A stretch of 64,000 nucleotides of DNA from Lachnospiraceae bacterium (lineage in GTDB: Bacteria > Bacillota > Clostridia > Lachnospirales > Lachnospiraceae). The DNA is taken from positions 1-64,000 of the forward strand of contig JAILOK010000056.1 of NCBI GenBank assembly GCA_024690825.1, in the 5' to 3' direction. Positions 59,196 to 64,000 of the stretch are shown here, in pieces. The stretch's first letter is position 1. Each line of letters begins with the position of its first letter. The translations under genes and the position numbers were made by a program. The notes under the pieces are model-generated. The model did not search any database and was not told the DNA's origin. It was given only the letters and a program-made list of their open reading frames with translations.

Positions 59196-59751
59196 GAAGA
59201 AACGGAAAAAAAAGACACCCTTCGGTGGAGCATTAGGCTTAAGCATTTATTTTCTTGTTATAGTTGCTGCTGCCTGGTTTTTAAACAGCTTCGTCATAAC
59301 AAGAGATGTGGTCAGCGGAAATTCCATGTATGACACCTTAAATGACGGGGATATCCTGATGGTGGATCTTGTTTCATACAGGTTTTCATCCCCGAAACGA
59401 TTCGATATCGTGGTATTTCCTTCACCGTTTGAAAAAAATGTCAATATAGTCAAGCGCGTTATCGGTCTTCCCAATGAGACCGTTATGATCGGTGATGATG
59501 GCGCCGTTATCGTAAACGGACGGATGATAAAGGACAGATACGGTACGGAAGTGATCCTTGATCCGGGACTTGCCGGAGGAGACGGGATCACCCTGGGCAG
59601 CGATGAATACTTTGTCCTGGGGGACAACAGAAATGATTCTCTTGACAGCAGGTCATATGAGATCGGAAATGTCAAAAGAAAAAAGATAAAGGGAAAGGCA
59701 TTTGTTGTGATATGGCCTTTTAAGAATTTCGGAAAGGTGACTGCAAAATGA
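59182..59751 (+). CDS. lepB: Signal peptidase I (second copy)
   Basis: A 189-residue type I signal peptidase. The very basic N-terminus (SSPKKKRKKKTP) and a span at about 20-37 are followed by catalytic Ser48 (VSGNSMYDTL) and Lys91 (NIVKRVIGLPNE) and the box GDNRNDSLDSRSYE. The start is a TTG at 59182 with GGGAGG about eight bases upstream, inside rbgA. The stop overlaps rnhB (ATGA). The two copies differ throughout, so they are old paralogues and perhaps have different substrates. Confidence 0.94.
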   Translation: MSSPKKKRKKKTPFGGALGLSIYFLVIVAAAWFLNSFVITRDVVSGNSMYDTLNDGDILMVDLVSYRFSSPKRFDIVVFPSPFEKNVNIVKRVIGLPNETVMIGDDGAVIVNGRMIKDRYGTEVILDPGLAGGDGITLGSDEYFVLGDNRNDSLDSRSYEIGNVKRKKIKGKAFVVIWPFKNFGKVTAK

Positions 59752-60380
59752 CATCGGAAGAAAAGCTTGAAGCCGAGAAAAAAAGAACCTATGAGATATC
59801 GGCATATGAAAGGGAATATTCTTCTTTCGGATATATCTGCGGTATAGATGAGGTCGGAAGAGGCCCCTTTGCGGGACCTGTGGTTGCGGGAGCGGTCATA
59901 CTTCCGAAGGACTGCGATATCCTGTATATCAATGACTCCAAAAAGCTTTCCGCAAAAAAACGGGAGGAGCTGTGTGAGATAATAAAGGAAAAAGCGGTTG
60001 CCTGGTCGACTGCCAGGATTGAAAATGACAGGATAGATGAGATAAACATACTGCAGGCTACTTATGAGGTCATGCGTGAAGCGGTAAAGAATCTTGCGGT
60101 AAAACCCGATATACTATTAAATGATGCCGTTACGATACCGGGTATCGATATCAGGCAGGTTCCCATAGTAAAGGGAGATGCCAAGTCCATATCCATAGGA
60201 GCGGCAAGCATAATAGCAAAGGTCACAAGAGATGCGTACATGAAAGAGTATGATGAGATGTATCCCGGATACGGCTTTTCAAGCAATATGGGATACGGTA
60301 CAGCTGCTCATATAAAAGCATTAAAGGAACTGGGACCGACACCGATCCACAGACGGTCATTTATTCATAAATATATCTGA
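59748..60380 (+). CDS. rnhB: Ribonuclease HII
   Basis: RNase HII removes ribonucleotides from RNA-DNA hybrids. The 210-residue protein has the catalytic GIDEVGRGPFAGPVVAGAV with its Asp-Glu pair, NDSKKLSAKKRE, and VKGDAKSISIGAASIIAKV with the third and fourth acidic and basic residues. The order rbgA-rnhB matches Bacillus. Confidence 0.97.
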   Translation: MTSEEKLEAEKKRTYEISAYEREYSSFGYICGIDEVGRGPFAGPVVAGAVILPKDCDILYINDSKKLSAKKREELCEIIKEKAVAWSTARIENDRIDEINILQATYEVMREAVKNLAVKPDILLNDAVTIPGIDIRQVPIVKGDAKSISIGAASIIAKVTRDAYMKEYDEMYPGYGFSSNMGYGTAAHIKALKELGPTPIHRRSFIHKYI

Positions 60381-60392
60381 TACGGTCTTATT

Positions 60393-62195
60393 ATGAGTAT
60401 AAGAGTAAGTCACGAAAACCAGATCCTCCAGAACGGAGGGAGAAATATCGGCGGAGCATCTCCGACAGAGGAAACACGGGGAACCTCAGGCGAGGCCGTG
60501 CGTCTGGCAAGGAATGTCAGGTACATGCATGTCGGCGATACTTTTACGGGTAAGATCACGGGCATGGACGGCCAGGCCCTTGAGCTTCTGCTTGCCGATA
60601 AAAGCGTCCTTAACGCGAAGCTTTCGCAGATGATGAACTTAAAGCTCGGGCAGACCATGTCTTTTGAGATCACGGGCAACGGCGGAGGCAAAGTTTCGCT
60701 CACCCCCCTTTATGCAAATCTTGCGGGGGACAGTCAGGTGGCAAAGGCTCTGGGAGCTGCGCAGCTGCCTATGGATTCCAGAAATGCCGAAATGGTCCAG
60801 GCAATGATGAAGGAAGGCATGTCCATAGATGTTAATTCCCTTCTTGACATGGCAAGGACCGTTGCACGGTTTCCTCAGGCCGCGCCCACATCCATTGTCC
60901 AGATGCAGAAACTCGGAATACCTCTTTCGGAGGAAAATGCCGAACAGTTTGAGATCTACAAGAACAATTCCCATCAGATCGCATCAGATGTAAGCTCGCT
61001 TGCCGAAGGGTACGCAAAACTTGCGGGAGAGGACCTTTCCCTGAACAGCGCGCTGCTTGATATTTTTACACCCGGTGAAGAAACGGGGAGTCAAAAGATT
61101 CTGGAAAATGCCCTTCTTGAAGCGGAAAACGGCGAAATTCCCGTGGAAACGGAAGGAGCAGAGAATGCTGCGCAGGCTGAAAAACTGCCGGAGGAAGAAA
61201 TAAAAAATCCGGAGACTCCGGTTAAAGAACAGACCGGGGGTGTCGTGCTTTCGGAAAATGAAAGCGCCGGGGTGCCGCAGGAGAGCGCAGCAGCCGCAGA
61301 TACCGTCAAACCCGACAGCGCCGAGATACTTTACGGGAAAAATACGGTGACGGACGACCTTTCAAGGCTTCTGACAGGGGATGAAAGAAATGCCCTTGCG
61401 GATAAAATGGAGGAACTCGGCATACCGAAATCAATAACTACAGATGTAAGGGATGCAAAGATGACGACATCCGAGACGCTTGACATGATAAAGACCGCCA
61501 TCGATGTATTTTCAAAGGAATCCGAAAATACGGAACAGTTCACGTCTTCGCTGAAGAGTCTTACCGGAGGCATCGAATACGGAAAACTTCTGAAAAACGA
61601 GATCGCGGGAAGACTCCTGCTTTCACCGGAGGATGTTGCCGACAATGAAAAGGTGCGTGAATATTATCAGAGAGTTGTGCGTGATACGGCGAAACTTTCC
61701 GAGGCTTTGGCGGACTCCGGAAGAGAGAATACCACGCTTTTTAAGGATACCGTAAATATCCGTGAAAATGTCGATTTCATGAATCAGTTAAATCAGGTGT
61801 TCACCTATGTCCAGCTTCCGCTGAAGCTCAATGATGAAGCGGCGCACGGTGATCTCTATGTTTATACCAACAAAAAGAAGCTTGCCGAAAGGGGTGGAAA
61901 TGTATCGGCCCTCCTTCATCTTGACATGGAACACCTTGGGACAATGGATGTTCATGTTTCAATGAACAATGATACGGGGAATGTGAAGACTCATTTCATC
62001 ATGCAGAGAGAGGAACTCCTTGATTTTATTGCCGAACATCTCCCTGAACTTAATGAAAGACTTGAAAAACGCGGGTACAGGGTGACTTCGGATGTTGCCT
62101 TAAACAGGGAACAGAAAAATGTTCCGCAGATAATGTTTCGGACCGTAAAGGATGAGCGTCTTGTCCAGAAGCTCTCCTTTGATGCAAAGGCGTAG
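60393..62195 (+). CDS. ylqG: YlqG-like protein with FliK-type C-terminal domain
   Basis: A 600-residue protein. The N-terminal part (about 45-110) is a small beta domain (GDTFTGKITGMDGQALELLL). The middle is helical with a Glu/Ala/Pro-rich low-complexity tract (about 245-315). The C-terminus (about 465-580: LPLKLNDEAAHGDLYVYTNK, GTMDVHVSMNNDTGNV, EHLPELNERLEKRGY) resembles the FliK hook-length-control domain. Position right after rnhB and before the FlhB-like gene corresponds to Bacillus ylqG-ylqH. No flagellar gene lies in the window. Function unknown. Confidence 0.75.
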   Translation: MSIRVSHENQILQNGGRNIGGASPTEETRGTSGEAVRLARNVRYMHVGDTFTGKITGMDGQALELLLADKSVLNAKLSQMMNLKLGQTMSFEITGNGGGKVSLTPLYANLAGDSQVAKALGAAQLPMDSRNAEMVQAMMKEGMSIDVNSLLDMARTVARFPQAAPTSIVQMQKLGIPLSEENAEQFEIYKNNSHQIASDVSSLAEGYAKLAGEDLSLNSALLDIFTPGEETGSQKILENALLEAENGEIPVETEGAENAAQAEKLPEEEIKNPETPVKEQTGGVVLSENESAGVPQESAAAADTVKPDSAEILYGKNTVTDDLSRLLTGDERNALADKMEELGIPKSITTDVRDAKMTTSETLDMIKTAIDVFSKESENTEQFTSSLKSLTGGIEYGKLLKNEIAGRLLLSPEDVADNEKVREYYQRVVRDTAKLSEALADSGRENTTLFKDTVNIRENVDFMNQLNQVFTYVQLPLKLNDEAAHGDLYVYTNKKKLAERGGNVSALLHLDMEHLGTMDVHVSMNNDTGNVKTHFIMQREELLDFIAEHLPELNERLEKRGYRVTSDVALNREQKNVPQIMFRTVKDERLVQKLSFDAKA

Positions 62196-62209
62196 AGGGC
62201 GTAAAGATC

Positions 62210-62506
62210 ATGGCTGATGATAAGAAAAAGATAAAAACAGCCGTAGCGCTGAGTTATGATGCCGGCGACGCCGCGCCGAGAGTTGTTGCGAGCGGACGGG
62301 GACTGGTTGCCGAAAAGATCATAGAAAAGGCAAAAGAAAGCAATGTTGCAGTCCATGAAGACAGCAAACTGGCTCAGACCCTGGCAAACCTTGAGATAGG
62401 TGAAATGATCCCGCCCGAACTGTATGAAGTTGTTGCTGAGGTTCTGGTCTTTGTCAACGACATGGAAAAGATCAGACAGAAGATCGATATGACAGGGAGA
62501 AGATAG
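62210..62506 (+). CDS. ylqH: YlqH, FlhB C-terminal-domain-like protein
   Basis: A 98-residue soluble protein that corresponds to the cytoplasmic end of FlhB: AVALSYDAGDAAPRVVASGR and IPPELYEVVAEVLVFVND are the typical pieces. The NPTH autocleavage site of full-length FlhB is missing, and there is no membrane part. It follows ylqG by 14 bases. Because FliK acts through FlhB in flagella, the FliK-like/FlhB-like pair may keep that interaction for another use (inference). Confidence 0.88.
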   Translation: MADDKKKIKTAVALSYDAGDAAPRVVASGRGLVAEKIIEKAKESNVAVHEDSKLAQTLANLEIGEMIPPELYEVVAEVLVFVNDMEKIRQKIDMTGRR

Positions 62507-62556
62507 GGACGGACGGAAAAAAGAATACCCGTAAAAAAGGAAACGCGGGAGAAGAC

Positions 62557-62874
62557 ATGGCGGCGGATTTCCTTCAGGAAAACGGGATAAGGATCATCGA
62601 AAGAAATTACAGATGCAGGATGGGTGAGATCGATATCATCGGTTTTGACGGTGACACGCGCGTCTTTTTTGAGGTGAAGTACAGAAAGAACGCCGATTCC
62701 GGCCATCCCTGTGAGGCGGTTGGATTTACAAAACAGAGGACTATCTGCAGGACGGCGGACCATTACAGGATGGTAAAAAGACTGCCCGTTGATATGCCTT
62801 ACAGATTTGATATAATATCAATCAGTGGCAGCAGTGTGGAATGGTATAAAAATGCATTTGAATATATCGAATGA
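62557..62874 (+). CDS. yraN: YraN-family putative nuclease (UPF0102)
   Basis: A 105-residue PD-(D/E)XK-type protein: GEIDIIGFDGD, FFEVKYRK and a C-terminal VEWYKNAFEY. The role is unproven; relatives lie beside rnhB widely. The ATG at 62557 has GGGAG five bases upstream. However, the frame stays open upstream and encodes KKNTRKKGNAGED directly before this Met, which matches the conserved N-terminal helix of YraN proteins (RKxGxxGED). No ATG, GTG or TTG occurs in that extension, back to at least 62440. Either the protein is shorter than usual or it starts at a near-cognate codon. Confidence 0.85.
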   Translation: MAADFLQENGIRIIERNYRCRMGEIDIIGFDGDTRVFFEVKYRKNADSGHPCEAVGFTKQRTICRTADHYRMVKRLPVDMPYRFDIISISGSSVEWYKNAFEYIE

Positions 62875-62889
62875 GCGGAGGTAGCTGGT

Positions 62890-63438
62890 ATGAGCAGGAT
62901 AGCAATGTTTCTGGCAGACGGATTTGAGGAGATCGAGGGACTGACATCCGTTGATATGTGCAGGAGAGCCGGAATAGAGGTCGTGACGGTATCGGTCATG
63001 GATGAACTTCTGATAAAGGGATCGCACGGGATCAATGTCTATGCAGATGAGATGTTCGGCGAGGGAAAATACGACGGCTTTGACATGCTCGTTTTGCCGG
63101 GCGGAGGTCTGGGAACAAAGAATCTTGAAGAGCATGCGAAAGTTCTGGCGGAAGTAAAAAAGGCTCATGATGCGGGGCGTTTTATAGCTGCCATCTGCGC
63201 CGCACCGAGGATCATCGGAAGACTCGGATTCCTTGAAGGAAAAAAAGCTACCTGCTATCCCGGTAACGAGGAGCATCTGAAGGGCGCAGAGTACCTGCCG
63301 CAGTGCAAAGCCGTAACGGACGGGAAAATGATCACGGCCAGGGGAATGGGAGCGGCCATGGAATTTGGCAAAGAGATAATAACCGCGCTCGAGGGGAAGG
63401 AAAAAGCAGAGGAAATAATGGATATGATCCGGTTTTAG
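62890..63438 (+). CDS. DJ-1/PfpI-family protein
   Basis: A 182-residue DJ-1/ThiJ/YajL-type protein. The reactive Cys103 sits in AAICAAPRIIG with Glu15 (GFEEIEGLTS) as its partner, the pair found in DJ-1/YajL. Proposed roles are stress protection and glyoxalase or deglycase activity. GGAGG precedes the ATG. It lies between yraN and prs with short gaps and is probably in the same transcript. Confidence 0.93.
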   Translation: MSRIAMFLADGFEEIEGLTSVDMCRRAGIEVVTVSVMDELLIKGSHGINVYADEMFGEGKYDGFDMLVLPGGGLGTKNLEEHAKVLAEVKKAHDAGRFIAAICAAPRIIGRLGFLEGKKATCYPGNEEHLKGAEYLPQCKAVTDGKMITARGMGAAMEFGKEIITALEGKEKAEEIMDMIRF

Positions 63439-63478
63439 GAAATGATACAGGATCAACCGGTACAGGAGGACTTACAAA

Positions 63479-64000
63479 TGTCAGAAAGAGATATCCTTGC
63501 GGAGCACAGAGTGGTGGCACCGTTAAAGATAGCCGTTATGGATAATATAGGACCGTTCGGGGATATGGTGAACAAGTATCTGGTCGAATACCGCAGGGAC
63601 AGAGACCATGAGCATGCCGATTCTCCGATATTCCAGGGCTATACGGCCGATAATTACAAGATAGACTTTACGCTCTCGCGTTTCGGAACGGGTGAAGGAA
63701 AGTGCATCCTGAATGAATCTGTCAGAGGGAAGGACCTTTATATCATCGGTGACATGACAAACTACTCAATGACCTATAATCTGAATGGGTTCGCTAATCA
63801 TATGTCTCCCGATGATCATTATCAGGATTTAAAAAGGATCATTGCTGCGGTAGGAGGAAAAGCTCACAGACTTACAGTTGTAATGCCTTTCCTGTATGAG
63901 TCCCGACAGCACAAGAGAAGTTCGAGGGAATCTCTTGACTGCGCGATGATGATCGATGAGCTTGCGCAGATGGGCGTGACAAACCTTATGACTTTTGATG
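63479..64000 (+). CDS. prs: Ribose-phosphate pyrophosphokinase, 5' part
   Basis: The first 174 residues of PRPP synthetase; the gene runs off the window end. The segment MPFLYESRQHKRSSRESLDC corresponds to the ATP-binding MPYxxYxRQDRK...REPISA loop, but with changes typical of the divergent long Clostridia type; the N-terminus (MSERDILAEHRVVAPLKIAV) has an extension relative to standard Prs. AGGAGG stands about nine bases before the ATG. Activity cannot be judged without the PRPP loop, which lies outside the window. Confidence 0.85.

Overview
This 64 kb window reads as a stretch of chromosome from an anaerobic Clostridia species, most likely a Lachnospiraceae relative (Butyrivibrio/Roseburia-like). 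The basis is inference from content. There is a DUF5688-type protein typical of that family, a YlqG/YlqH pair in the Bacillus/Clostridium order rplS-lepB-rbgA-rnhB-ylqG-ylqH, a zinc-type L32, strong AGGAGG ribosome sites, and many sigma-A-like promoters of the form TTGATT-17 bp-TAAAAT. Almost every gene lies on the + strand; only tmcAL, an ABC-F ATPase and one small ORF are on the - strand. The window is mostly core genome. The only clear mobile DNA is the 3' part of an IS1634/IS4-type transposase at the left edge.

Layout. 1-1.04 kb: truncated transposase. 1.1-3.1 kb: ychF-lgt. 3.2-13.35 kb: a reduced division and wall (dcw) cluster, mraZ-rsmH-ftsL-PBP-mraY-murD-ftsW-ftsQ-ftsZ, with four GTGG boxes in front of mraZ; murE, murF, murG, murC and ftsA are not in it. 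13.4-16.8 kb: nrdR, then yqeG-aroE-aroK-aroQ, then efp. 17.0-19.6 kb: DUF5688 protein, tRNA-Arg(CCG), a run of hairpins and a membrane-anchored SH3b protein. 19.7-21.2 kb: gdhA behind a leader hairpin. 21.2-28.2 kb: small unknown gene, polA, coaE, an FAD protein and a long FtsA-family protein. 28.2-30.75 kb: YycJ-like hydrolase, ACT protein, UPF0210 protein. 30.75-33.7 kb (- strand): tmcAL and an ABC-F ATPase, divergent from a degenerate EAL protein, followed by thyA. 36.6-45.0 kb: rel, metallo-hydrolase, hisS, ThiE-like, CNNM/CBS, aspS, VanZ. 45.0-53.9 kb: rpmF, small - strand ORF, plsX-acpP-rnc-smc-ftsY-ilvA-ylxM. 54.0-57.7 kb: ffh-rpsP-khpA-rimM-trmD and rplS. 57.75-64 kb: lepB-rbgA-lepB-rnhB-ylqG-ylqH-yraN-DJ-1-prs (cut by the window end).

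How the genes work together. The window carries the cytokinetic ring and septal wall enzymes, SRP targeting (ffh, ftsY, ylxM) with its signal peptidases, ribosome and tRNA maturation (rsmH, rimM, trmD, rbgA, rnc, efp, tmcAL), lipid and ACP synthesis (plsX, acpP), chromosome condensation (smc), replication and repair (polA, rnhB), the shikimate pathway and stringent response.

I found no CRISPR array, prophage or obvious defence island. The most notable signals are these: a palindromic -10 shared by two divergent promoters (33.73 kb); an EAL domain with several substituted catalytic residues; a long poly-Lys/poly-acidic insert just before the active site of the division PBP; a Met-Gly-Asn-Pro repeat linker in FtsZ; MraZ boxes that run into the mraZ ribosome site; two genes that look leaderless; and a yraN whose conserved N-terminus lies upstream of its only usable ATG.
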